64,000 nucleotides of DNA, taken from Apostichopus japonicus (Eukaryota > Echinodermata > Holothuroidea > Aspidochirotida > Stichopodidae). Below, piece by piece: positions 1 through 11,490 of this stretch; positions within the stretch are counted from its first letter, which is position 1, and every line of letters starts with the position of its first letter. Under the pieces are notes generated by a model. That model was given only the letters and a program-made list of their open reading frames with translations, was not told where the DNA came from and did no database searches. The position numbers were made by a program, and so were the translations under genes. The stretch covers positions 928,001-992,000 of the forward strand of contig NC_092577.1 in the NCBI RefSeq assembly GCF_037975245.1, written 5' to 3'.

Positions 1-79
1 ATTTGTTGCCTCTAAAGATGCTACTAATTCATATAATGAGACCAGTAAAGATTAAACTTGCTCAAAATGTTGCCTACTG

Positions 80-3000
80 TACCTTTGTTCCTATCCACTA
101 TCTGTGTCATGTTTTATTGTAGTGCTCAGGAGTGGTGATAGTAATGAGATGTACCTGTGTTTCTCTACACTATCTGTGTCATGTTTTATTGTAGTGCTCA
201 GGAGTGGTGATAGTAATGAGATGTACCTGTGTTCCTATCCACTATCTGTGTTATGTTTTATTGTAGTGCTCAGGAGTGGTGATAGTAATGAGACGCACCT
301 GTGTTTCTCTACACTATCTGTGTCATGTTTTATTGTAGTGCTCAGGAGTGGTGATAGTAATGAGATGTACCTGTGTTCCTATCCACTATCTGTGTTATGT
401 TTTATTGTAGTGTTCAGGAGTGGTGATATTAATGAGATGTACCTGTGTTTCTCTCCACTATCTGTGTCATGTTTTATTGTAGTGTTCAGGAGTGGTGATA
501 TTAATGAGATGTACCTGTGTTTATCTACACAATCTGTGTCATGTTTTATTGTAGTGTTCAGGAGTGGTGATAGTAATGAGATGTACCTGTGTTTCTCTAC
601 ACTATCTGTGTCATGTTTTATTGTAGTGCTTAGGAGTGGTGATATTAATGAGATGTACCTGTGTTTCTCTACACAATCTGTGTCATGTTTTATTGTAGTG
701 TTCAGGAGTGGTGATAGTAATGAGATGTACCTGTGTTTCTCTCCACTATCTGTGTCATGTTTTATTGTAGTGCTTAGGAGTGGTGATAGTAATGAGATGT
801 ACCTGTGTTTCTCTACACTATCTGTGTCATGTTTTATTGTAGTGTTCAGGAGTGGTGATAGTAATGAGATGTACCTGTGTTTCTCTCCACTATCTGTGTC
901 ATGTTTTATTGTACTGTTCAAGAGTGGTGATAGTAATGAGATGTACCTGTGTTTCTCTACACTATCTGTGTCATGTTTGATTGTAGTGCTCGGGAGTGGT
1001 GATAGTAATGAGATGTACCTGTGTTTCTCTTCACTATCTGTGTCATGTTTTATTGTAGTGCTCAGGAGTGGTGATAGTAATGAGATGTACCTGTGTTCCT
1101 ATCCACTATCTGTGTCATGTTTTATTGTAGTGTTCAGGAGTGGTGATATTAATGAGACATACCTGTGTTTCTCTCCACTATCTGTGTCATGTTTTATTGT
1201 AGTGTTCAGGAGTGGTGATAGTAATGAGACATACCTGTGTTTCTCTCCACTATCTGTGTCATGTTTTATTGTAGTGTTCAGGATTGGTGATAGTAATGAG
1301 ACATACCTGTGTTCCTATCCACTATCTGTGTCATGTTTTATTGTAGTGTTCAGGAGTGGTGATAGTAATGAGACATACCTGTGTTTCTCTCCACTATGTG
1401 TCATGTTTTATTGTAGTGCTCAGGATTGGTGATAGTAATGAGACATACCTGTGTTCCTATCCACTATCTGTGTCATGTTTTATTGTAGTGTTCAGGATTG
1501 GTGATAGTAATGAGACGTACCTGTGTTTCTCTCCACTATCTGTGTCATGTTTTATTGTAGTGCTCAGGATTGGTGATAGTAATGAGACATACCTGTGTTC
1601 CTATCCACTATCTGTGTCATGTTTTATTGTAGTGTTCAGGATTGGTAATAGTAATGAGACATACCTGTGTTTCTCTCCACTATCTGTGTCATGTTTTATT
1701 GTAGTGTTCAGGATTGGTGATAGTAATGAGACATACCTGTGTTTCTCTCCACTATCTGTGTCATGTTTTATTGTAGTGTTCAGGATTGGTGATAGTAATG
1801 AGACATACCTGTGTTTCTCTCCACTATCTGTGTCATGTTTTATTGTAGTGCTCAGGATTGGTGATAGTAATGAGACATACCTGTGTTCCTATCCACTATC
1901 TGTGTCATGTTTTATTGTAGTGTTCAGGAGTGGTGATAGTAATGAGACATACCTGTGTTTCTCTCCACTATCTGTGTCATGTTTTATTGTAGTGCTCAGG
2001 ATTGGTGATAGTAATGAGACATACCTGTGTTCCTATCCACTATCTGTGTCATGTTTTATTGTAGTGTTCAGGATTGGTGATAGTAATGAGACATACCTGT
2101 GTTTCTCTCCACTATCTGTGTCATGTTTTATTGTAGTGCTCAGGATTGGTGATAGTAATGAGACATACCTGTGTTCCTATCCACTATCTGTGTCATGTTT
2201 TATTGTAGTGCTCAGGATTGGTAATAGTAATGAGACATACCTGTGTTCCTATCCACTATCTGTGTCATGTTTTATTGTAGTGTTCAGGAGTGGTGATAGT
2301 AATGAGATGTACCTGTGTTCCTATCCACTATCTGTGTCATGTTTTATTGTAGTGTTCAGGATTGGTAATAGTAATGAGACATACCTGTGTTTCTCTCCAC
2401 TATCTGTGTCATGTTTTATTGTAGTGTTCAGGATTGGTGATAGTAATGAGACATACCTGTGTTTCTCTCCACTATCTGTGTCATGTTTTATTGTAGTGTT
2501 CAGGAGTGGTGATAGTAATGAGATGTACCTGTGTTCCTATCCACTATCTGTGTCATGTTTTATTGTAGTGTTCAGGAGTGGTGATAGTAATGAGATGTAC
2601 CTGTGTTCCTATCCACTATCTGTGTCATGTTTTATTGTAGTGTTCAGGATTGGTAATAGTAATGAGACATACCTGTGTTTCTCTCCACTATCTGTGTCAT
2701 TTTTTATTGTAGTGTTCAGGATTGGTGATAGTAATGAGACATACCTGTGTTTCTCTCCACTATCTGTGTCATGTTTTATTGTAGTGTTCAGGATTGGTGA
2801 TAGTAATGAGACGTACCTGTGTTCCTATCCACTATCTGTGTCATGTTTTATTGTAGTGTTCAGGAGTGGTGATAGTAATGAGACGTACCTGTGTTCCTAT
2901 CCACTATCTGTGTCATGTTTTATTGTAGTGTTCAGGAGTGGTGATAGTAATGAGACGTACCTGTGTTCCTATCCACTATCTGTGTCATGTTTTATTGTAG

Positions 3001-3936
3001 TGTTCAGGATTGGTGATAGTAATGAGACGTACCTGTGTTTCTCTCCACTATCTGTGTCATGTTTTATTGTAGTGTTCAGGATTGGTGATAGTAATGAGAC
3101 GTACCTGTGTTTCTCTCCACTATCTGTGTCATGTTTTATGGTAGTGTTCAGGAGTGGTGATAGTAATGAGATGTACCTGTGTTCCTATCCACTATCTGTG
3201 TCATGTTTTATTGTAGTGTTCAGGAGTGGTGATAGTAATGAGACGTACCTGTGTTTCTCTCCACTATCTGTGTCATGTTTTATTGTAGTGTTCAGGATTG
3301 GTGATAGTAATGAGACATACCTGTGTTTCTCTCCACTATCTGTGTCATGTTTTATTGTAGTGTTCAGGATTGGTGATAGTAATGAGACATACCCGTGTTT
3401 CTCTCCACTATCTGTGTCATGTTTAATTGTAGTGTTCAGGAGTGGTGATAGTAATGAGCCTTACCCGTGTTTCTCTACTCTATCTGTGTCATGTTTTATT
3501 GTAGTGTTCAGGAGTGGTGATAGTAATGAGATGTACCTGTGTTTCTCTCCACTATCTGTGTCATGTTTTATTGTAGTGCTCAGGAGTGGTGATAGTAATG
3601 AGACGTACCTGTGTTTCTCTACACTATCTGTGTCGTGTTTTATTGTATTGCTCAGGAGTGGTGATAGTAATGAGATGTACCTGTGTTTCTCTACACTATC
3701 TGTGTCGTGTTTTATTGTAGTGCTCAGGAGTGGTGATAGTAATGAGATGTACCTGTGTTTCTCTACACTATCTGTGTCGTGTTTTATTGTAGTGCTCAGG
3801 AGTAGTGATAGTAATGAGATGTACCTGTGTTTCTCTACACTATCTGTGTCATGTTTTATTGTAGTGCTCAGGAGTGGTGATAGTAATGAGATGTACCTGT
3901 GTTTCTCTACACTATCTGTGTCATGTTTTATTGTAG
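80..3936. repeat. 72-bp minisatellite carrying a copied 3' splice junction
   Basis: Fifty-three near-identical 72-bp units. Each holds TTTTATTGTAG followed by TGCTCAGGAG, which matches the junction of exon 1 (TTTTATTGTAG then TGCTCGGGAG at 3926-3946). The junctions fall at 123 + 72k with one 2-bp deletion near 1395. At least two units have lost the AG (near 913 and 3646). Because 72 is divisible by 3, long open frames run through the array on both strands, but in the frame of exon 1 the unit carries TAG at the junction. I therefore read the array as intron, not protein. Unit subtypes differ at TTTCTCTCC or TTCCTATCC and at GAGATG, GAGACA or GAGACG. Confidence 0.95.
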
Positions 3937-4084
3937 TGCTCGGGAGGAGGTGTTGTTCACTTGGTGGCTTCTCAAAATGCTTTGATAGACGGTGACATCA
4001 AAGCTAACGGAGACGATACCTATGTAGCTAGCCGTGGTGGTGCTAGTGCTGGAAGTATCTGGATAGAGGCTGGACATCTCACAG
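3937..4084 (+). CDS. Exon 1 (first visible): glycine-rich unit, GGGVV strand to GASAGSIWIEA
   Basis: Reads GGGVVHLVASQNALIDGDIK, then GGASAGSIWIEAGHLTG, the start of the glycine-rich unit. The donor is CTCACAG|GTATGA and the exon ends in phase 1. The acceptor is either TTTTATTGTAG at 3936 (phase 0) or GGGAG at 3946 (phase 1, like most neighbours). Both AGs are copied in the upstream 72-bp array. Earlier exons must lie left of the window. Confidence 0.72.
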
Positions 4085-4365
4085 GTATGATCACAGTGTA
4101 ACATTTAATGTAAGCATTTCATTATAAATGGTTGAGTGTAATATTGTGTTTATCTAGATAGATGTTGAATGATCAGTTGTCATCATGTGGAGATACAGCT
4201 ATTAGGAACTGAAGGAAGTTGTTGAGCTACAAAACAGATAGATTATCGGAGATCCATTACTGCTCCAAGCTGTTTACCTTTCAGACAATCATCTTTAAAC
4301 TTTAGATGGCCATATATTGGAATATGATATATCTGTCATCACTCCTCTGTTTTCTCTATTTTTAG

Positions 4366-4577
4366 GTCGAGGTCACCTCTCGGCAAACGGTGGTAAAGGA
4401 GGATGCTTGCCCAACTGCCACTGGTGTGATGAGTATCTCAGATGCAGAAGATGCTCAAACAATTACTGGTGGCAAAGTTACAACTGTGTCTCTGATTGTC
4501 ATTGGTGGTACAACAGACATAACAGTGGCTCTACCATCGGCAGATACTGTAGCAGGGAGAGGTCTAACAGCGTCTAT
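4366..4577 (+). CDS. Exon 2: GHGxISANGG segment, then an ambiguous stretch
   Basis: The acceptor is TCTCTATTTTTAG. In phase with exon 1 it reads GRGHLSANGGKGG, which fits the unit. It then becomes unusually Cys/Trp-rich (CLPNCHWCDEYLRCRRC). In the +1 frame the same bases give an ordinary-looking peptide (KEDACPTATGVMSISDAEDA onward) to the same donor TAT|GTGAGT. Exon 3 can accept either frame, at AG 5608 (phase 0) or AG 5610 (phase 2). A one-base sequence error, a real frameshift, or a donor at 4392 (G|GTAAAG) would each explain this. Confidence 0.5.
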
Positions 4578-4927
4578 GTGAGTCACTTGTCATTCATTAA
4601 TTCAGATCAGCTTTCATGATTTCTATGATATTTGATGCATAACATTATTAGAACCTTTGTGCCAGTTTAATATGTCTCTAAAAAATCAGAATTAAAATAT
4701 GTATTTATATAAGGTTTCACAATAAAGTATTATCTGAAAGCAGTTAACGAAACGACTGGATAAAATGATCTTGAAAAGTAAAACTATAAGATAGTTGAGT
4801 TACATGAAATTAATATAAAAGTCCAAAGTAAAATATTGAAATATTTATAAATTAATGGAACTGAAAAGGTTAAGGCTGTATATATGAATAATTGATGTTT
4901 AGGAATAGATCTAAATGCTCTACCCAT

Positions 4928-5470
4928 ATGTTTGTGTCATGACCATATGTTTCCATGGTGACCATATGTTTGCATTGTGACCATATGTTAGCATGGTGAC
5001 CATATGTTTGCATGGTGACATATGTTTGCATTGTGACCATATGTTTGCATGGTGACCATATGTTAGCATGGTGACCATATGTTTGCATGGTGACATATGT
5101 TTGCATTGTGACCATATGTTTGCATGGTGACCATATGTTTGCATGGTGACCATATTTTTGTGTCATGACTATATGTTTGTGCCATGACCATATGATTGTG
5201 TTATGACCATACGTTTGCATTATGACCATATGTTTGCATGGTGACTATATGTTTGCATGGTGACCATATGTTTGTGTCATGACTATATGTTTGTGTCATG
5301 ACCGTATGTTTGCATGGTGACCATATTTTAGCATCATGACCATGTTTAAATCATGACCATATGTTTGCATTGTGACCAAATTGTTTGTGTCATGACTATA
5401 TGTATGTGTCATGACTATATGTTTGAGTCATGAACATATGTTTGCTTTGTGACCATATGTTTAATGTCAT
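4928..5470. repeat. 19-bp intronic minisatellite (CATATGTTTGCATGGTGAC)
   Basis: About 28 degenerate copies of a 19-bp unit, with variants TTTGTGTCATG and TTAGCATGG. Each carries the palindrome CATATG. The array sits in the intron between exons 2 and 3 and touches neither splice site. Minus-strand open frames here (HMVTMQTY-type) are repeat artefacts. Confidence 0.93.
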
Positions 5471-5608
5471 TGAGATATATGGATGTACTTTCTACTACTA
5501 AATAAAATGCACAAGGTGTTTGCCATTGTCATATATTCCTTCCAATGGAACTTGTTTTCCAACCTCGATTCCATCTGACAAACAAACTGGCTCTTTTTTT
5601 TGTAATAG

Positions 5609-6131
5609 AGAGTTGGGGGAGGAGGTGGTGGGGGACGGATAGCTTTGCATTCTCACCAACACTACACATTCCGAGGAACCTTTAAGGCCTACGGTGGACT
5701 GGGATATCTGGAGTCTGGAGGTGCTGGTACAATATACATATCACAGAATGTTAGCAGTGGTAGTGACATTGATGTCAACAGCATCAGCAATGGTGACAGC
5801 GGTTTACACAGAGATCTCGTCGTCAGCAATGATGGACAGGAACCAAAGATTGAGTTCCTATCAACGGTTGGGACAGACAGCGGAAGGACGGTGGCAGTTC
5901 TTGGATCAGATAGTCAGTATGATTTTGAGAAGTTGACGTTAGAAAGCAAATCTCATGTCACATTCAAGCCTGCCAATAATGGATCCAAGATTAACATTGG
6001 TATCATCAGTGGGGACAAGACTGGTTTGTTGCATGTTACTGCTGGAACACCAGTAAACATTAAAGATGCTTCCGGTTCTTTTGGAGCTGCGTTCAGATCG
6101 TACAGCGGCTCTGACTTGGGACTGCCAGAAG
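5609..6131 (+). CDS. Exon 3: GGGGGGGRIALHS to GDKTGLLH part of unit
   Basis: Reads VGGGGGGGRIALHS, YTFRGTFKAYGGLG, GGAGTIYIS, then a beta-rich stretch ending in the signature ISGDKTGLLHVTAG. It closes at LPEG|GTATAA in phase 1. This is the second half of one glycine-rich unit. The acceptor is a T-run followed by GTAATAG at 5608, with an alternative AG at 5610. Confidence 0.83.
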
Positions 6132-6139
6132 GTATAAAT

Positions 6140-6300
6140 ATATTGATGGGTGGTCCTAGCCTAGCCTAGTGAAGTATTGATGGGTGGTCCTAGCCTAGCC
6201 TAGTGAAGTATTGATGGGTGGTCCTAGCCTAGCCTAGTGAAGTATTGATGGGTGGTCCTAGCCTAGCCATTGAAGTATTGATGAGGTACTCCTAGCCTAG
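6140..6300. repeat. 34-bp intronic tandem repeat
   Basis: Four to five copies of TATTGATGGGTGGTCCTAGC plus CTAGCCTAGTGAAG start about ten bases after the exon 3 donor. The donor itself is not copied. The rest of this intron (to 7058) shows only a G-rich purine tract at 6606-6655. Confidence 0.9.
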
Positions 6301-7058
6301 CCTGAATTTGAAGAAATAGTACAGATCAGAGTCGAAATGTTTCACATTTTGTGAATTTCCATCATGCAACATTTGGCAAATCAACTTAATGTGATGATAA
6401 ATTATGTTTGAAAATAACTGGAATTTTCCTGAATATACAATGTTATCATTAAAATGAAGCATTCAGTCGGTTAGTTGTAGACTATATTATTCTGGTGTAT
6501 CAAATGCAGCTGATTGGTTTGATCACTGTGGGTCAGTCTGTACATATGGTGGTTCTAATGCCAAATGTGGATAATTTCAAACCTTTACTGATCAAAGGGA
6601 ATGAGAAAAGGAAGGGGGGAGTGGGGGAGGGGGAGGTACAGTAGTGGGGCAGGTGGGAGTAGCATGTGACCATTGACCAAGTCACATAATATTTACAAAT
6701 TACCGGATATTAACCATCAGTTTAAATTAGTGTTTTGTAGGATTAGAACTGTTTAGTTTATCCTAATCTTTCTTGCTATACTTTTGTTTTTCACAAAAGT
6801 TGAGTCTTTTGTTTATTATCACATTTGCAAATCTTTGAGGTTTTTTATCTAATTTCATGATTTTTGGAGTGATTTTGGTGGGTTAAAGTTAGCAGATTAT
6901 ATTTTCAAACTCTTTAGGCTTCATTTACGTATAGAATCTGGTCAGAATCTATCACAAATGAAATGAAAGAGGTATAGCTTCAAGAGGTAGCAAATAGTCC
7001 AAACCAACGTAGCATACCGTATTTTGTTATGAGAATCTTTTTTCCTTTTCATTTTCAG

Positions 7059-7168
7059 TTCTTCATCTGAACGGTCTGCATCATACCGAGATCTACATGG
7101 CTGGAGAGATCAGTGGTGTTAAAAATATGACGGTTGGAAGTAACATCCATGTCATCATAGAAGAAGGG
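7059..7168 (+). CDS. Exon 4: short beta-rich connector
   Basis: The acceptor is TTTTCATTTTCAG. Phase 1 gives VLHLNGLHHTEIYMAGEIS, then VGSNIHVIIEEG, a hydrophobic/polar alternation typical of the segment after the GDxTG signature. The donor GAAGAAGGG|GTACAT leaves phase 0. Confidence 0.8.
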
Positions 7169-7505
7169 GTACATTTAATATTCAATTTTTATGAAAGGAA
7201 GTGTAATACATATTTCAACAACAACATATATGTAGAAGTTTCCTTTTCCCTTTTTTATAAGACCTAAGTTGTCTAGCTACTCCTGATAATATATGATAAG
7301 TTCCCCTCTGTCAACACCTGTACCATACAAGACCAACACCAATCCCTTTTTTATTAGTTTCATTTCAAATTTGATGTTTATCTTTTCTAAAGGAATAAAG
7401 CCAATAAATAGGACAATGAATTATAGATTACTTACATCTTATCACAATTCATTTTTGCTATCTTTTATCAGTTTTGTTTCAAACATTTTCTATATGTCTC
7501 TTCAG
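7169..7505. other. Intron with no recognisable content
   Basis: AT-rich intron between exons 4 and 5. It ends in a good pyrimidine tract (TATATGTCTCTTCAG). I see no repeat or gene in it. Confidence 0.7.
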
Positions 7506-7694
7506 GGCAGAAGCAAAGGAGCCTCGCCATGGACCTTTGACCTGGATAATTTACATATACTGAGTGATGGGCATATGGAGTCTCTATACCCATCAGGATT
7601 GACACATGACCCACCTGTTACCATGGTAACTATTCCATCCCTATCACTGCAACTGAACAACTCTTTGAAGATTCAACCCGGAGGGAAACTAACG
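7506..7694 (+). CDS. Exon 5: beta-rich connector
   Basis: Sixty-three codons, phase 0 on both sides. It reads GRSKGASPWTFDLDNLHILS through SLQLNNSLKIQPGGKLT, the 'layered strand' part of a glycine-rich unit. The donor is ACG|GTAGGT. Confidence 0.82.
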
Positions 7695-8540
7695 GTAGGT
7701 TTCTATACTTGTTCTGTGTTGTTTGAATTAACATTTTAAAGTTACAATATTTGGGAAATTATTTTACCAAACCGAAAGAATATTACACAACAAAATTAAG
7801 ATAGCATTTGATCTCACTGAGACAGCTTCCTAGATTTTATTTACCAGCAAAAGGTTAATAAGTGAATAATTAACAAATTTGGTTTATAGATTTTCAAAAT
7901 TTTGGTGCCTGTAATACGTGTTTCATGTTTAGCAGTAGGCTATTAATGCACATTTGAAAGCACAAAAGGGAATTTCAAAAACGAAAGGATGAATTAGGCA
8001 GAACTGAAGTAAATATGATAATACAAGAAAAAAGAGAAACATGGATAGCTTGTAAAGTTTCTTCAACTGCTTTGGCTTAACAAGGATATCCAACTTTAAA
8101 TATAACTAAATCTCGGAAATGCTCCTTTATGGCTAAGTTAATGATGTTGTCAGCTCCTCATTGCAGGCCTGACTGATAATGTTAATCCAAGTTCTTTGAA
8201 TCCTCTATGAACAATGGAGCTAACAACAGATTTAAGTTTGTGTCTTAAGTAATCCATTAATATGATGTGGTGTACGATATCACTGATTTGAAGGAAAAAT
8301 CAAACCTTGTGCAATTTAACCTAAATAAAATAACCAAAATTGAACCAAAAAAGTCTGAAAAGTTCATTTGCCAGAAGGGGCTCATTGTGCCATCTCAGGA
8401 GACAAATTTACCATATTTCAGACTAGTATAATTTACTCATTAAGGGATATGTCGTAAGAGTACCTTCTAATGAGTTTAGTGTGGAATACAACCCAGCTGT
8501 TACCAAGTCTTTGATTCAGTCTGTGTTTTGACTGTTTCAG
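7695..8540. other. Intron with no recognisable content
   Basis: AT-rich, no tandem repeat, no codon-like pattern that joins either exon. It ends in TGACTGTTTCAG. Confidence 0.7.
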
Positions 8541-8664
8541 ACTAGTTGGTTGGATGTTTCTGCCGGTGTCGAGATTGACATTGACACAGCAGCGATGATT
8601 GATGCCAGAGGGAAGAGTCCAATCCCACCCAGAGGAACACTGAGTGGTCTAGACAGCAGATTTG
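8541..8664 (+). CDS. Exon 6: end of unit, 'DARGKSP' turn
   Basis: Phase 0 in, phase 1 out at AGATTTG|GTAAAT. It reads SWLDVSAGVEIDIDTAAMID, then ARGKSPIPPRGTLSG. Other units show the same position as 'GSIDASGQG', just before the Gly-rich GHGG block. Confidence 0.82.
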
Positions 8665-9147
8665 GTAAATTAAATCTTATGTTATTTTACAGTATTACAA
8701 CGATATTGCCAACAAATATGGTAGTAGCATTGTCTGCTTATGGAGTCAATACTACATGTTAAAGTCTCAATGTGTGTTTGCCAAATTTTAACACCTTTCC
8801 AGCTTACCGCAGTAAAAGCTCAGTGAAAATAACACCGTTCTATGCAATTTTCATATTAATAATGATTATTTTTATTGAGTTATCTGTTGAGTTATAAATT
8901 CCTTTTTTTCGATTGCGACAGCTTTTCTCCATTAAACCCACCTGGTCAGAGTGCATTTAGAATAAAAAAACATTGAATCTGCTTCGGAAGTTTGTTTTCC
9001 AAAATTCATCAGCAAACACGTAATGAGACTTTAAGTTACATTAAAACTCTCTCCATGATGCACATACATTGTAACTTATTTTATCCTTGAGCTCTTCAGG
9101 AATATTTTCTTTAATTGTGTTCTGCTCTTTTTTTCCCTTTCCTTAAG
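8665..9147. other. Intron with no recognisable content
   Basis: AT-rich intron ending in a long pyrimidine tract (TTTTTTTCCCTTTCCTTAAG). No repeat seen. Confidence 0.7.
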
Positions 9148-9908
9148 GTGCTTCTGGTGGAAGTAACGGTGGTACTGGTGGCAGGGGGTACGGTCAGACC
9201 ATTCCAGGCCCTCCTCAAGGTTCAGTCTTCACCCCTAAAGAATTTGGAAGTCCCGGTGGGATGGATGATAAGGATAACACTGTTAACGTTGGAAGAGGTG
9301 GAGGTATAGTCTCATTGGTGGCACCATTCATTGAAGTAAATGGTGACATCCTGGTAGATGGCGTCTCCACCTCTCATCCTTCTTTTGGTGGTAGCAGTGG
9401 TGGCTCAATATTCTTATCCACTGATGTTTTCAGAGGCCATGGAAAGCTCTCAGCCAATGGAGGAGCAGCATCTACTCAACAAACAAGCTACCCCGGGGGA
9501 GGGGGCGGGGCTGGACGTATCGCTGTTCATTTTGCGGAGAAGCATTTCGCCGGAGAGGTCTCCTGTCACGGTGGGGAGAGTTTGTTTGAGGCAGGAGGGC
9601 CTGGTACTGTACTATGGCACGACACTAGCAACATAACATACTCACTCCATGTGGATAACGCCAATACGGCAAGTGCCACCCTCGACACCGATGTTAACTT
9701 TATACCTGGCCTACCAGGCAGTCAAACCAGCAGCAGGGCATGGTTACTACCGGAGATTGATGGCAGGGAATTCACTTTTGAGGAGGTGTCCCTTAGTGGC
9801 GGAGGTCATTTAGCGGTAGCTTTAAAGGATAAAAATGACTCTGCCACCGTTGATGTGAAGCACAGCCAAGGAGATCAAACAGGGCTGTTTCATGTCGGCC
9901 CATATCAG
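9148..9908 (+). CDS. Exon 7: nearly complete glycine-rich unit core
   Basis: In order: GASGGSNGGTGGRGYGQT, GSVFTPKEFGSPGG, VGRGGGIVSLVAPFIEVNGD, SFGGSSGGSIFLSTDVFRGH, GKLSANGGAAS, PGGGGGAGRIAVHFAEKHFA, GGPGTVLW, LHVDNANT, FTFEEVSLSGGGHLAVAL and GDQTGLFHVGPYQ. This exon alone shows the complete motif order of the unit. Phase 1 in, phase 0 out (CAG|GTAAAA). Confidence 0.9.
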
Positions 9909-10183
9909 GTAAAAATAGCAATGTAGAGCCCTTTCTCATTTCATCATTTTTACAGTTTAAACTTTATATCAGATAAAAGTGTTTAGCTTTGTTTCGTCTT
10001 TGCAAATACCATTATTGGTTTATGAGCAAACTTATGATTTGATTTCCCCTTGTATTGCTACTGATGTAAATCAGAAATATTTGCTGTACAGATGTATCAC
10101 TTTGATTAATATTGCACATGTCATTTGATAATTTTGCTGGGTTGAAGTTTTGAAGACTATGAAGTTAATATTTCTCATTCTAG

Positions 10184-10365
10184 GATTTGGAGATTGACCT
10201 ACCCCCTGAGAGCCCTCGTCTTGCCTGGAGCATCCATCTCTACCCCCGGGGTGTCCTTACTTTACCTCCAAAGACTGAAGTATATGACATGACTCTTGAA
10301 TTGGACAGCAAGGTCAACGGCATGGGCGACATAACTATCGGATCTGGAGGAGTAGTGAACCTTAG
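10184..10365 (+). CDS. Exon 8: beta-rich connector
   Basis: The acceptor is TTTCTCATTCTAG. It reads DLEIDLPPESPRLAWSIHLY, then GVLTLPPKTEVYDMTLELDS and GDITIGSGGVVNLR. The donor CTTAG|GTAAAG leaves phase 2. The VLTLPP strand recurs in other units as 'ELxLPxxxxL'. Confidence 0.84.
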
Positions 10366-10597
10366 GTAAAGACTTCAGAATAGCTGCTTGAGTTTGTAGT
10401 ATTTTAATATCTCTTGCTATCATATACAGCTTCAAAGAAATTAGTTTTCTTATAGATTAATGTCATAACAGTATGGTGTGTTTAATGTTATGATTAACCT
10501 ATTTGAAAAAAATAAATGCAATACAAGAAAGAATAAAACTGTCTTTGACGTATAGTTCCATTCTGTAAACTCTTCTAGTGTGTTATCAGCTATATAG

Positions 10598-10850
10598 ATG
10601 ATGAATATTATTATAATAATTATGATTATTATGATTATTATTATTATTAATATTATTATTATTATTATTAATATTATTATTTTTATTATTATCATTATGA
10701 TTATTATCATTGTTATAATTATTATTAATTATTATTATTATTATTATTATTATTATCATCATTATTATCATTATTATTATTATTGAATTACATTGGTATA
10801 GCACTTACTCTGAAAGTAAGCTCTAAGCGCTTTACAAATAGAAGAAACTA
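10598..10850. repeat. ATT microsatellite with short dispersed-repeat tail
   Basis: About 190 bp of imperfect ATT/TAT/TCA triplets, then TATAGCACTTACTCTGAAAG and AAGCGCTTTACAAA. Tails ending in AGCGCTTTACA are common on dispersed short elements in marine invertebrate genomes, so this may be a degenerate SINE end. That identification is from memory. Poly-Ile and poly-Asn frames here are artefacts. Confidence 0.75.
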
Positions 10851-10932
10851 ATATTTTAGATGAAAGTTTTATAAACTAGTCAGTGGCCAATTTTCATTCA
10901 TTTCTTATCCTTTCCTTCTTTTTTGTTTTTAG

Positions 10933-11158
10933 ACCTTACACCAACCTGACAGAAGAAATTGTTGATACAGTCACCTTCACTAGCATTGACATTCGTGGCG
11001 GAGGAAGATTGGTGATAGAGGGCGACCATCAAGGCTTAAATCTGATTGGCTCTACGATTCACATCGAGAGTGGTGGAATCCTAGAGGCCGATAATGTCCG
11101 TATTACTGCTGATGAGTTTACTGTCGATGAGTCTGCTGTTCTAGATTTAACAGCTAAG
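10933..11158 (+). CDS. Exon 9: beta-rich layered-strand segment
   Basis: Phase 2 in (AG|A gives Arg) and phase 0 out. It reads PYTNLTEEIVDTVTFTSIDI, RGGGRLVIEG, ESGGILEADNVRITAD and AVLDLTAK. Regularly spaced Val/Ile/Leu strands suggest a stacked beta fold. The donor is GCTAAG|GTACAA. Confidence 0.85.
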
Positions 11159-11490
11159 GTACAATCAGTAAATAATTTGAATAATTCAACTGCTCTTTCT
11201 GTTACACTAGATGACTTTAGTTGGCAGAGAAGATAGTTAAATAATGCTTTTAAAACCAAAAGAAGAACGCGTAAACGACCCTGAAACTAAATGGAATTGA
11301 ATTAAAAGCGGTTTTTAAGAATTAAGCAAATGAAGCAAATATCAGATGCTTAATTCCCATGTCAGTGAAGTTTTTGGAAGTAAAAGATCTCTTCCGGGGA
11401 ACAGTAAAGACATCTGGAAGGGATTTTTTTCTTGTTTCTTAGTTTAGTTTCCTTCGGGGTGGGTAGTATGGCTAGTCTGTTTCCCAATCA

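Noticed and set aside
379-921. Minus-strand open frame of 180 residues
   Set aside because: Shadow of the same 72-bp repeat; no independent start context or family likeness.
104-3995. Long + strand open frames of 442 and 879 residues with a 24-residue repeat
   Set aside because: They arise because the 72-bp unit has no stop in one frame. That frame is not the frame of exon 1 and ends in a stop inside it, and each unit contains a splice acceptor.
4870-5229. Minus-strand repetitive frame in the 19-bp array
   Set aside because: Low-complexity product of CATATG/TTTGCATGG repeats, no coding signal.
4928-5470. CRISPR-like array
   Set aside because: Short head-to-tail repeats without unique spacers, in an animal intron. 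The other arrays fail in the same way.
10450-10804. Poly-Ile, poly-Asn and poly-Tyr frames
   Set aside because: Translation of an ATT microsatellite in different frames.
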